DNA of 12,370 nt from CAVBBU01 sp963593765 (GCA_963593765.1 CAVBBU010000063.1:1-12370), one strand, 5' to 3'; positions 1-5,859 are shown, counted from the stretch's first letter. Numbers and translations: made by a program. The notes: generated by a model not told the origin, from the sequence alone.

Positions 1-3
1 CAG

Positions 4-127
4 CACATACGTATTATGCAGGTACGTTCGCACTCTAGTGTTCGAGCAGTGGTTCTAAGCCTGCAAACTACGCAGGCTAAGAACCAGCCTCACACATGCC
101 CTGCATAATAGTATGTGTCTGCTCGAG
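4..127. other. Nested imperfect inverted repeat, possible structured RNA or terminator region
   Basis: Bases 4-22 pair with 100-117 (about 18 bp, with G11 bulged out). Inside that stem, 51-64 pairs with 72-85 (13 of 14 positions, one A-A mismatch) around a 7-nt loop. In addition, 41-49 is complementary to 119-127 (8 Watson-Crick pairs and one G-T). One arm of this third pairing lies inside the outer stem and the other outside it, so it would form a pseudoknot or compete with the outer stem. No coding frame or known RNA family was recognised. The element starts at the window edge, so it may belong to a longer transcript or to the 3' end of an upstream gene. The structure is seen in the sequence; its role is unknown. 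Confidence 0.5.
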
Positions 128-155
128 GGCTTGTGTTCTCAAAATAGATAAGCTT

Positions 156-172
156 AATTTTGCCTCAAAATT
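156..172. repeat. Short perfect hairpin (7-bp stem)
   Basis: AATTTTG at 156-162 and CAAAATT at 166-172 are perfect complements around a 3-nt loop. It lies downstream of the minus-strand lipoprotein gene, between two larger inverted repeats. It is AT-rich and could be a weak part of a transcription end region. Nothing more can be supported. Confidence 0.4.
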
Positions 173-182
173 GGAACTCAGA

Positions 183-234
183 GTATATCCGAAATTTCTT
201 AGCAACTTTGTTGTTTAGAAATTTCGGGATATAC
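183..234. terminator. Long inverted repeat just downstream of the minus-strand lipoprotein gene
   Basis: Bases 183-199 pair with 217-234 with a single bulged C. The stem can continue through CAAC and GTTG to a TTT loop, giving a fold of about 24 bp. It lies 29 nt beyond the stop codon of the minus-strand gene ending at 264, which is where a transcription end or mRNA-stabilising hairpin would be expected. Neither side has a clean T-run, so it is not a textbook intrinsic terminator. It could instead be a dispersed intergenic repeat. Confidence 0.45.
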
Positions 235-263
235 GACTGTTTGCATAAAATTACAATTCACAA

Positions 264-1085
264 TTACTTTGTCTGTGGAGAATATTTTATCAGTATATAG
301 TCACCTATAGCATGCTCAGTTGGGATAGAAAAGTACATATCTCCATCCTTTTGATAAGAAAAGCAAAACGGCCAGTTCTTATAGCTTACCTTGCCATCTG
401 CGGAGGTATCTATAGGAAAGTCTGCATTTTCAAACATCTTAGTATATTCCTCAAGAGTTGTGTTTTTGCGTAATTCTAAAAACTCATCAGCGATTTCCTT
501 ATCAGCAGATACCTCTACATCATCAGAAAGCACATAGCCTGCCATAGTATATGCATCGCTATAATCAGAAAAGCCTATATCCTTGCAGCTATTTAAATCT
601 ACAGTATTAGAATAGAAGATATTATATGGATGTGGTGCATCCTTAACCTCAAGCGTGCCTACATATGTAACTACTATACGCTTGGTATCTAGGCTAACAA
701 CCTCAGCCTTTATTTCAAGGCTATCATTTGCCTCATCTACGTCATTTCCGGCTATAACAGATAGAGCATTAGCTTTAAGTAGTGAGTTTACAGCTTCCTG
801 CTTAGATGAATCTGCCATACCGCTTATACTCGGATAGCTTATCTTGATAGAATTATTTTTATATGATTCTATTTTACTTTCTAGCTTATCGGCAGTCTCG
901 CTTGTAGGTGCTATAGTCTCGGCACTTTTACTCTCAGAAGCCGCACTTGCCATAGTTTCGCTTGCTGCGGTTGTATGTGTACTAGATAAATCTACAGTTT
1001 CAGTTTTTTTCTTGCATGCACAAAGAGAGCCTATAAGTGTGGCTGTAAGTAGCCCATATGCAAATATTTTTTTGTATCCCTTCAT
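264..1085 (-). CDS. Secreted lipoprotein of 273 aa, DUF4163/DUF3298-like
   Basis: Predicted lipid-anchored extracytoplasmic protein. The N-terminus has MKGYKK, a hydrophobic stretch (residues 7-20) and the lipobox L-C-A-C with the modified Cys at 24, followed by KKK. Residues 28-68 form a Ser/Thr/Ala/Glu-rich linker. The folded part (about 69-273) resembles DUF4163/DUF3298-type proteins of Gram-positive bacteria. Suggestive features are an 'ISYP.ISG' start, a central 'HPYN..YSNTVDL' segment and a C-terminal 'FSIPTEHAIGDY' segment. The biochemical role of that family is not settled. I chose the start at 1085 rather than an in-frame ATG 15 codons upstream, because AGGAG lies 8 nt before it and the signal peptide begins there. 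It is transcribed divergently from the transglutaminase-like gene. Family assignment is moderate; lipoprotein status is strong. Confidence 0.8.
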   Translation of the reverse strand: MKGYKKIFAYGLLTATLIGSLCACKKKTETVDLSSTHTTAASETMASAASESKSAETIAPTSETADKLESKIESYKNNSIKISYPSISGMADSSKQEAVNSLLKANALSVIAGNDVDEANDSLEIKAEVVSLDTKRIVVTYVGTLEVKDAPHPYNIFYSNTVDLNSCKDIGFSDYSDAYTMAGYVLSDDVEVSADKEIADEFLELRKNTTLEEYTKMFENADFPIDTSADGKVSYKNWPFCFSYQKDGDMYFSIPTEHAIGDYILIKYSPQTK

Positions 1086-1157
1086 ATCCAATGCTCCTTT
1101 ATTAAATGTAGTTTTTATTACCTTTTGCAAATAATAATAGCTTTTTTAATCGACCTT

Positions 1158-1186
1158 ATTATACAATATCTAATAGCTATAAACAA
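1158..1186 (-). promoter_or_regulatory. Promoter of the minus-strand lipoprotein gene
   Basis: Read on the minus strand, TTGTTT (1181-1186) is followed after exactly 17 bp by a perfect TATAAT (1158-1163). The expected transcript would start near 1151, giving a 5' leader of about 65 nt before the ATG at 1085. The -35 box matches consensus only in its first half. Confidence 0.65.
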
Positions 1187-1200
1187 CTTTGCCTAAGTAA

Positions 1201-1225
1201 AGCAACGTGGGCGAGCAACGTGGGC
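1201..1225. repeat. Tandem 12-bp direct repeat between divergent promoters
   Basis: AGCAACGTGGGC occurs at 1201-1212 and again at 1214-1225, separated by one G, so the period is 13 bp. It lies between the two divergent promoters, 13 bp upstream of the -35 box at 1239. This local GC-rich patch stands out in AT-rich DNA. It could be a binding site for a regulator of either gene or a chance duplication. The repeat is certain; the role is inferred. Confidence 0.6.
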
Positions 1226-1238
1226 AATGTTTTTTTGT

Positions 1239-1266
1239 TTGACTGAATTTGCAAATCAGTTATAAT
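1239..1266 (+). promoter_or_regulatory. Promoter of the transglutaminase-like gene with a near-palindrome in its spacer
   Basis: TTGACT (1239-1244) and a perfect TATAAT (1261-1266) are spaced by 16 bp. The 5' leader would be about 50 nt, ending in AGGAG (1311-1315), 6 nt before the ATG at 1322. Bases 1243-1259 form a near-palindrome (CTGA, extra A, TTTGCAAA, TCAG) filling the -35/-10 spacer, the classic position for a repressor site. Confidence 0.75.
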
Positions 1267-1321
1267 ATTTGTTGCAATGCAATAAGCGTATAGCGAATAA
1301 TGAATTAAAGAGGAGAACAAA

Positions 1322-2116
1322 ATGAAGATTAAAAGACTTTTAAAAAGTATACTAGCCGGTGCGATGGCATTTTCCATTTCTTTAAATGCATTTTCTGTAG
1401 TATCACTTGCGGACATGACATTAAATGATAAAATTAATGACATATATTCTCATATAGAGAATGAAACAATCAGGAATATGTATATAGAAGCAACAACCTA
1501 TTGCGTTACAGATAATAGCAACAGTGTTGTATTTACCGTTCCTAAGGTTCCGGAGATATATGACTTCCCAGTATTTTTAAGAACGCAGATTACAACAACA
1601 GCTGCAGGCTGCACATTTACTGCTAAGTTTGCTACAAACAAGGATGATAGCTTTATAAATCAAAATGCTGCAGGAATAGAGGTTTTGTATAATCTATGTC
1701 AGCAGGCAAGTGCGGCTACAGCAGGCATGAGCGATGAGCAAAAGATGAATTATGTAATGAGCTTTGTTATGAACAATCTTACCTACGACTCTGCATATAG
1801 CAATATACAGGCAACATCAACAGTAACATTTTTTGAAAAACTAAATGCAGGTGCTGGAGTTTGTTCGGAATTTTGTGAGCTATATTATATAGTAGCTAAG
1901 TATATAGGGCTTGATGCAAGAATTATAACAGGTACTTTAAATGGCAATGGTCACAGCTGGATTAGAGTAAATATAAATGGAACTAGCTACGATATAGAAG
2001 CAACAAAGGGTAAGTTTACTTCAAGCTATATGCAAAATAATACTTATGTTGAAAAGGTAAGAACAGATAGCTTTGATGAAAACTACGCACTTATAACAAG
2101 TCAAAGCAGTAAGTAG
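1322..2116 (+). CDS. Secreted transglutaminase-like (papain-fold) protein, 264 aa
   Basis: Exported protein with a cysteine-protease/transglutaminase-like core domain. Residues 1-30 form a signal peptide (KIKR, hydrophobic stretch, cleavage probably after S-L-A at 30). The core (about 140-230) shows the expected catalytic triad order: Cys181 in 'GAGVCSEFC', His211 in 'GHSWIRV' and Asp224 in 'SYDIEAT'. Residues 31-130 are not recognised and may be a binding or pro-region. Members of this superfamily cleave or cross-link peptide bonds; the substrate here is unknown, with cell-wall or surface proteins the likely choice. AGGAG 6 nt before the ATG and a strong promoter support the start. It is monocistronic. 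No convincing terminator follows, although a 9-bp AT-rich hairpin lies at 2155-2183. Confidence 0.87.
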   Translation: MKIKRLLKSILAGAMAFSISLNAFSVVSLADMTLNDKINDIYSHIENETIRNMYIEATTYCVTDNSNSVVFTVPKVPEIYDFPVFLRTQITTTAAGCTFTAKFATNKDDSFINQNAAGIEVLYNLCQQASAATAGMSDEQKMNYVMSFVMNNLTYDSAYSNIQATSTVTFFEKLNAGAGVCSEFCELYYIVAKYIGLDARIITGTLNGNGHSWIRVNINGTSYDIEATKGKFTSSYMQNNTYVEKVRTDSFDENYALITSQSSK

Positions 2117-2154
2117 GCTTTTTTGGCGTGATAAATTAGGCTTAGTAGCTGGAA

Positions 2155-2183
2155 TTAATTGCTGAAATTAATTAAGCAATTAA
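2155..2183. repeat. AT-rich 9-bp hairpin after the transglutaminase-like gene
   Basis: TTAATTGCT (2155-2163) pairs with AGCAATTAA (2175-2183) around an 11-nt loop. It lies 39 nt beyond the stop codon and about 20 bp before the -35 box of the SRP RNA promoter. There is no T-run, so it is at best a weak terminator or 3'-end stabiliser. Confidence 0.35.
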
Positions 2184-2202
2184 GCACATTGGGTAGTTTG
2201 AA

Positions 2203-2232
2203 TTGACAAATTGTGCTTATAGCAAGTATACT
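2203..2232 (+). promoter_or_regulatory. Promoter of the SRP RNA gene
   Basis: A perfect TTGACA (2203-2208) is followed after 18 bp by TATACT (2227-2232). The predicted start, 5-8 nt downstream, coincides with the 5' end expected from the SRP RNA fold. An 8-bp inverted repeat, TAAGCACA (2181-2188) and TGTGCTTA (2212-2219), brackets the -35 box. Confidence 0.8.
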
Positions 2233-2237
2233 AAGCA

Positions 2238-2484
2238 TTGCACAGCCGGGGAGATAGCGGTGCCCTGTACCTGCAATCCGCTTTAGCAGGGGTGATATCT
2301 GGCCTAGGGTGTTATGTTGTGGGGCTGCCCTTAGCAGGTGGTGTTGAAGCAGTGGTCCTCACGCAATGGAAACTTACGAACCGTGTCAGGACAGGAATGT
2401 AGCAGCACTAAGTAAGAGCTTTCATGTGCCGTGGGATAGCCGCAGCTGAGTCATTTGGTGAGGTAACGACCATGATGTGCAAAC
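2238..2484 (+). ncRNA. ffs: Signal recognition particle RNA, large type with Alu domain
   Basis: RNA scaffold of the signal recognition particle, which binds Ffh and directs membrane and secretory proteins to the translocon. The S-domain tip is clear: GTGTCAGG, then ACA, the tetraloop GGAA (2394-2397), TGT, and AGCAGCAC on the returning strand. This is the Ffh-binding symmetric loop. The 5' Alu-like part has the GGTGCCCTGTACCTGCAATC-type segment seen in Bacillus and Clostridium scRNA, with CCTGC/GCAGG and AGATA/TATCT helices. TTGCAC near 2239 pairs with GTGCAA near 2477, closing the molecule. The length of about 247 nt fits the long Gram-positive form rather than the 4.5S form. Both ends are estimates (within about 15 nt). 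A weak AAAGC/GCTTT hairpin with five T residues near 2486-2502 may be the terminator. Confidence 0.93.
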
Positions 2485-2707
2485 AAAGCCAGATGTGCTT
2501 TTTGTATTTTAATAGGAAGTCGTATCTTATGAAGAAAAAGCATAATTAATAGCAGGGAAGAGTAAAGGCTGAGTACTTGAAACTGCATAATCTATATGAT
2601 AATATTTCAATGCCTTGTTACAGGAAAACTTAACGTAGAAAAATTCAAAGAGATTAGAAATACTTTGATTTTGATATAGAAAAATATTAAAAGTAATGAT
2701 TGAATCA
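2485..2707. other. Gene-free spacer between SRP RNA and tRNA-Leu
   Basis: AT-rich spacer. Its first bases may hold the SRP RNA terminator. The short open frames here lack ribosome binding sites and recognisable products, and one on the minus strand runs through the tRNA. TTGATT (2665-2670) is a possible -35 for the tRNA, but no properly spaced -10 box is clear. Nothing else was recognised. Confidence 0.5.
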
Positions 2708-2790
2708 GCCGGCATGGCGGAATGGCAGACGCATCAGACTCAAAATCTGACGATGGCAACATCATATGGGTTCAAGTCCCATTGCCGGCA
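2708..2790 (+). tRNA. tRNA-Leu, anticodon CAA
   Basis: The cloverleaf closes fully. GCCGGCA (2708-2714) pairs with TGCCGGC (2783-2789), with discriminator A2790. The anticodon stem TCAGA/TCTGA encloses the loop CTCAAAA with anticodon CAA at 2741-2743, which reads UUG. A long variable arm (GATG, GCAA loop, CATC) marks it as a class II tRNA, and the T arm is ATGGG-TTCAAGT-CCCAT. CCA is not encoded. The 83-nt length is normal for tRNA-Leu. Confidence 0.97.
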
Positions 2791-2830
2791 TTTTACAAAA
2801 TTTAGCATTGCCCTGCACGCTCGCGTGCGG

Positions 2831-2858
2831 AGAATCCTGCGAAGCAGGATTCTTTCTT
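2831..2858 (+). terminator. Strong hairpin terminator after tRNA-Leu
   Basis: AGAATCCTGC (2831-2840) and GCAGGATTCT (2844-2853) form a perfect 10-bp stem with a GAA loop, followed by TTCTT. A second small GC-rich hairpin, GCACGC/GCGTGC (2815-2828), lies just before it. The element lies between convergent units, so it may also limit read-through from the minus-strand PsiE-like gene, although the minus side lacks a T-run. Confidence 0.75.
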
Positions 2859-2901
2859 GTATAAGAAATTGTATTCTACGAATAAGATGGTGGATTTTTA
2901 T

Positions 2902-3336
2902 TTACGCACTCTCAAGGTCGTTCTCTTGTTCACATTTATCTCTATCAGGCTCATCCTCCTGCTTATCTATAGCAGAAATAAATAGATATTTCCTTATAAC
3001 AAATAATATTGCAATCGCTATAACTCCAACTAGAGTTTGATATATAGACAGATGCTCGACTATCATATATCTTGCAACAGCAAAGAGTAAAACCTCGACA
3101 ACAGAGTCTAGGTCATGTCTACATAGCATCTTTATAAACTCTATTCCTATTATTAGATTAAACATCATTTTAAGGAAATTATTAAAGTCACCTGTTGCAG
3201 CAAGCTCGGATATATAATTCGGAAGCTTAGTAAACATTATAAATAGACCAAGAAAAACAAATATTGAGATAATAAATTCGAGTATCAATGTAAATCTCGA
3301 TATTATAATTGCAATTTTGTGTAATTTTTCACTCAT
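2902..3336 (-). CDS. PsiE-like integral membrane protein, 144 aa
   Basis: Small membrane protein resembling the phosphate-starvation-inducible PsiE family. About four hydrophobic segments are visible (roughly residues 8-36, 55-70, 79-95 and 97-120). The conserved-looking stretch around residues 66-95 (EFIKMLCRHD, then VVEVLLFAVARYMIVEH) is the hallmark of these proteins. The C-terminal tail (121-144) is highly charged and probably cytoplasmic. The molecular function of PsiE is unknown, and phosphate control is established for the Escherichia coli protein only; no Pho-box-like site was identified here. GGGGGAA lies about 6 nt before the ATG at 3336 and supports the start. It converges with tRNA-Leu and is divergent from the importer operon. 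Confidence 0.82.
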   Translation of the reverse strand: MSEKLHKIAIIISRFTLILEFIISIFVFLGLFIMFTKLPNYISELAATGDFNNFLKMMFNLIIGIEFIKMLCRHDLDSVVEVLLFAVARYMIVEHLSIYQTLVGVIAIAILFVIRKYLFISAIDKQEDEPDRDKCEQENDLESA

Positions 3337-3619
3337 AAATTATTCCCCCATATTATATAGTCATAGGCATTTTTACCTTTTAAATAGGCTTAGCTATGCT
3401 GCTTGAGCTGCCGTGGATTGGATGGTTCTTTTTGCTAATACAAGCAGAAACCTACCTACACTAGGTAGCGGTGGCAGACCATACAAATTCACAATATATT
3501 TAATAAAAGTATAACCTATGGAATATATCTTAGCAATGACTTCTATACGCAAATACGAATTATTTCCGCCTTGTCCGCCTTTTTCAACCAGCTTCCGCCA
3601 CACCACGCGTTTTTGCACG

Positions 3620-3650
3620 TTGACGTTTTAAAGGTTTAAAGTATTGACGT
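3620..3650. repeat. Interleaved direct repeats over the importer promoter
   Basis: TTGACGT occurs at 3620-3626 and 3644-3650, 24 bp apart, and the second copy is the -35 box. Between them TTTAAAG occurs twice (3627-3633 and 3635-3641), 8 bp apart. Repeats placed against a -35 box suggest an activator or repressor site, but this is inference. Confidence 0.45.
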
Positions 3651-3672
3651 ATAACAGTATTTGGTGTACAAT
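3644..3672 (+). promoter_or_regulatory. Promoter of the ABC importer operon
   Basis: TTGACG (3644-3649) and TACAAT (3667-3672) are separated by exactly 17 bp, each one mismatch from consensus. The predicted start near 3679 falls in a 14-bp perfect AT palindrome (3677-3690), so the leader is only about 30 nt, ending in a GAGGAGA ribosome binding site before the ATG at 3708. Confidence 0.8.
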
Positions 3673-3707
3673 ATGGAAAATTTAAATTTTAATGAGGAGA
3701 TGAAATT

Positions 3708-4748
3708 ATGAAAAGGATATTATCAGTTGTAATGGCAGCTGCCATGGTAGCATCACTTAGTGCTTGCTCTGGCGGTGCAAAGGAAGAAACTAGTGCAGCT
3801 AGCACAGAGGCAAAGCAGGAGACAGAGGCAGCGGCAGCTAGCAGCGAGGCTTCATCAGATGGAGAGGGCACGACATATAAGATAGGTATATGTCAGCTGG
3901 TTCAGCATGAGGCACTTGATGCTGCAACACAGGGCTTTAAGGATGCACTTACAGAGGAGTTTGGAGATAAGGTAGAGTTTGATGAGCAGAACGCACAGGG
4001 CGATTCAAATACCTGCTCTACTATAATCAATGGCTTTGTATCTGAGAATGTAGATTTGATACTTGCTAATGCAACTCCGGCACTTCAGGCAGCTCAGGCT
4101 GGTACAGATACTATACCTGTACTCGGAACATCTGTAACAGAGTATGGAGTAGCACTTGGCATAGATGACTTTAGCGGAACAGTTGGAACAAATATATCTG
4201 GTACAGCAGACCTTGCACCACTTGATGAGCAGGCTGCTATGATTAAGGAGCTTTTCCCAGATGCAAAGAATATAGGACTTCTATATTGCTCAGCAGAGGC
4301 TAATTCACAGTATCAGGTAGATACAGTTCAGAAGTATCTTGAGGAGCTTGGCTTTACATGTAAGCAGTATGCATTTTCTGATTCAAACGACCTTTCATCT
4401 GTAGTTACAACAGCTACTAATGACAGCGATGTTTTGTATATACCTACTGACAATACATGTGCAGCTAATACAGAGCTTATCAACAACATTTGCCTTCCGG
4501 CTAAGGTTCCTGTAATAGCAGGTGAAGAGGGAATATGCGCAGGCTGCGGAGTTGCAACACTTTCTATCAGCTACTATGACCTTGGAACAACAACAGGTAA
4601 GATGGCGATAAAGATACTTAAGGGTGAGTCAGATATTAAGGAAATGCCTATAGAGTATGCACCTCAGTTTACTAAGAAGTATAACAAGGCTATATGTGAG
4701 GAGCTTGGAATTACAGTTCCTTCTGACTACGAGGCTATTGAAGAATAG
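3708..4748 (+). CDS. ABC transporter substrate-binding lipoprotein, TrpX-like (PF04392 type), 346 aa
   Basis: Ligand-binding lipoprotein of an ABC importer, anchored on the outer face of the membrane. Residues 1-19 are a signal peptide and L-S-A-C gives the lipid-modified Cys20. Residues 21-55 form an Ala/Ser/Glu-rich linker. The mature domain opens with 'YKIGICQLVQHEALDAA..GF' and has 'NAQGD' and 'DLILANATPALQAAQA' segments. Further on come 'IPTDNT' and 'YYDLGTTTGKMAIKILKGE' near the C-terminus. All are typical of the TrpX/PF04392 family. Characterised or predicted members bind tryptophan, tyrosine or related compounds; the ligand cannot be read from sequence. Several Cys residues in the mature part, including C-A-G-C near residue 284, are unusual for an exported protein of an anaerobe. 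A strong promoter and GAGGAGA precede the ATG. It heads the operon, and a hairpin follows the gene. Confidence 0.92.
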   Translation: MKRILSVVMAAAMVASLSACSGGAKEETSAASTEAKQETEAAAASSEASSDGEGTTYKIGICQLVQHEALDAATQGFKDALTEEFGDKVEFDEQNAQGDSNTCSTIINGFVSENVDLILANATPALQAAQAGTDTIPVLGTSVTEYGVALGIDDFSGTVGTNISGTADLAPLDEQAAMIKELFPDAKNIGLLYCSAEANSQYQVDTVQKYLEELGFTCKQYAFSDSNDLSSVVTTATNDSDVLYIPTDNTCAANTELINNICLPAKVPVIAGEEGICAGCGVATLSISYYDLGTTTGKMAIKILKGESDIKEMPIEYAPQFTKKYNKAICEELGITVPSDYEAIEE

Positions 4749-4769
4749 TAAAAATATACGTATAATTCT

Positions 4770-4801
4770 AGGCAGCGACGGAGCGAGTCTTCCCGCTGCC
4801 T
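4770..4801 (+). terminator. Intercistronic hairpin after the binding-protein gene
   Basis: AGGCAGCG (4770-4777) and CGCTGCCT (4794-4801) form a perfect 8-bp GC-rich stem, 21 nt beyond the stop codon, followed by only a few T residues. A partial terminator or 3'-end stabiliser at this place would give more binding protein than permease and ATPase, a common arrangement in ABC importer operons. Attenuation is inferred. Confidence 0.6.
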
Positions 4802-4823
4802 TTGTAAGTTTTAAAAACCCTTG

Positions 4824-4904
4824 TATATTTTGTTTTGCAAATGGCTACGCTCCCTTTGCATACGGCAGCAGATAAGCATTAGCATGCATCGCATACAAAA
4901 TATA
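4824..4904 (+). other. Structured leader before the permease gene
   Basis: TATATTTTGT (4824-4833) and ACAAAATATA (4895-4904) are a perfect 10-bp inverted repeat. They enclose a second hairpin, TGCAAA (4836-4841) with TTTGCA (4855-4860), extendable by GG/CC. The outer arm ends 28 nt before the permease ATG, so the fold would sit just upstream of its ribosome binding site. No riboswitch family was recognised. It could affect translation, mRNA stability or read-through from the upstream hairpin. Confidence 0.45.
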
Positions 4905-4932
4905 AAAGTAAAGTAACAGAAAGAGGATAAAT

Positions 4933-5859
4933 ATGAGTAGTTTAATCAGTTCACTTCCGGGTGCCGCAGCACAGGGCCTTATATGGGGAATCATGGCCAT
5001 AGGTGTATATATAACCTTTAGAGTTCTTGATTTTGCGGATCTTACAGTAGATGGCTCACTATGTACGGGTGGTGCAGTTTGCATTATGATGATGCAGTCA
5101 GGACACAATGTTTGGGCTTCTATGCTTATTGCATTTATCGCAGGACTTCTTACAGGACTTGCAACAGGTCTTTTTAATACCTTTATGGGAATACCTGCAA
5201 TTTTAGCAGGAATATTGACCCAGCTAAGCTTGTATTCAGTCAATCTTAAGATTATGGGAAAGGCAAACCAAGCTATCAATGTAGACAAGTTCGACCTTTT
5301 GATTTCTCTAAGATATGTTAAGGGCGTTGCATTTTATAAAAATACTATTTTTGTAGTTGCAGTAGCTATAGTAGCTATTATATGCATACTTTACTGGTTC
5401 TTTGGAACTGAGCTTGGCTGCAGCATAAGAGCAACAGGCTGTAATGACAGGATGGCAAAGGCACAGGGAATTAATACTAATCTTAATATAGTAATAGGTC
5501 TTATGCTTTCTAATGGACTGGTAGCACTCTCTGGTGCATTACTTTCACAGTATCAGGGCTTTGCCGACATTAACATGGGACGTGGTGCTATAGTTATAGG
5601 ACTTGCAGCTGTTATAATAGGTGAGGCTGCATTTGGAAAAATCTTCCGTAACTTTGGCTTTAGGCTACTTGGTGTTGCTTTTGGATCTATCATATATTAC
5701 CTGGTGCTTCAGGTTGTTATATGGCTAGGAATAGATACAGATCTTCTAAAGCTTTTATCTGCACTCGTCGTTGCAGTATTTCTTGCTGTACCGACATTTA
5801 AAAGCAGATATTTTTCAAAGCCATCACTAGCTAAGGCAGTAAAGGGAGGTGAAAGATAA
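4933..5859 (+). CDS. ABC transporter permease, TrpY-like (branched-chain permease family), 308 aa
   Basis: Membrane subunit of the importer. The protein is mostly hydrophobic, with about eight membrane segments. It opens with 'GLIWGIMAIGVYITFRVLDFADLTVDGS', split here as residues 15-30 and 31-42, which is characteristic of permeases paired with PF04392 binding proteins (BPD_transp_2 fold). The cytoplasmic loop with I-R-A-T-G and 'MAKAQGI' (about 165-180) is the expected ATPase-contact region. The C-terminal tail is basic. Length is normal. AGAGGA lies about 7 nt before the ATG. The stop overlaps the next start in TAATG, so translation of permease and ATPase is coupled. Confidence 0.92.
   Translation: MSSLISSLPGAAAQGLIWGIMAIGVYITFRVLDFADLTVDGSLCTGGAVCIMMMQSGHNVWASMLIAFIAGLLTGLATGLFNTFMGIPAILAGILTQLSLYSVNLKIMGKANQAINVDKFDLLISLRYVKGVAFYKNTIFVVAVAIVAIICILYWFFGTELGCSIRATGCNDRMAKAQGINTNLNIVIGLMLSNGLVALSGALLSQYQGFADINMGRGAIVIGLAAVIIGEAAFGKIFRNFGFRLLGVAFGSIIYYLVLQVVIWLGIDTDLLKLLSALVVAVFLAVPTFKSRYFSKPSLAKAVKGGER

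Larger units (their letters stand above)
3337..3707. other. 371-bp gene-free region upstream of the importer operon
   Basis: No convincing protein gene. Small hairpins lie at 3429-3450 (8-bp stem, 6-nt loop) and 3452-3468 (CTACCT/AGGTAG). TCCGCC occurs three times (3565-3570, 3574-3579, 3594-3599). A 22-codon plus-strand frame (3396-3464) carries Trp at codons 7 and 10 but has a poor ribosome binding site. A minus-strand frame (3394-3618, GTG start) has no ribosome binding site and no recognised product. No T-box core motif was seen. The right end holds the importer promoter. Confidence 0.5.

Noticed and set aside
4..117. 6S RNA
   Set aside because: A long closing stem followed by GTTCG recalls 6S RNA, but the element is only about 115 nt and lacks a long terminal arm with a clear central bubble. 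Not supported, though the window edge limits the view.
1086..1130. Upstream in-frame ATG extending the lipoprotein by 15 residues
   Set aside because: It puts extra residues before a normal signal peptide and lacks a well-spaced ribosome binding site; the ATG at 1085 has AGGAG 8 nt upstream.
655..1134. Plus-strand frames opposite the lipoprotein gene
   Set aside because: Antisense shadows with no ribosome binding sites and no recognisable protein features.
2527..2715. Minus-strand frame of 62 codons
   Set aside because: Its 5' end overlaps the tRNA-Leu gene; no ribosome binding site or family resemblance.
3394..3618. Minus-strand frame of 74 codons upstream of the importer
   Set aside because: GTG start without a ribosome binding site, no recognisable domain, and it overlaps the promoter-proximal repeats and small hairpins.
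3337..3707. T-box riboswitch ahead of the TrpX-like importer
   Set aside because: TrpX operons in Firmicutes can have T-boxes, but I found no T-box core (TGGNACCGCG-like) and no proper terminator/antiterminator pair; the leader from the visible promoter is only about 30 nt.
4657..4875. Plus-strand frame across the end of the binding-protein gene
   Set aside because: Out-of-frame shadow running into the intercistronic hairpins; no start signals.
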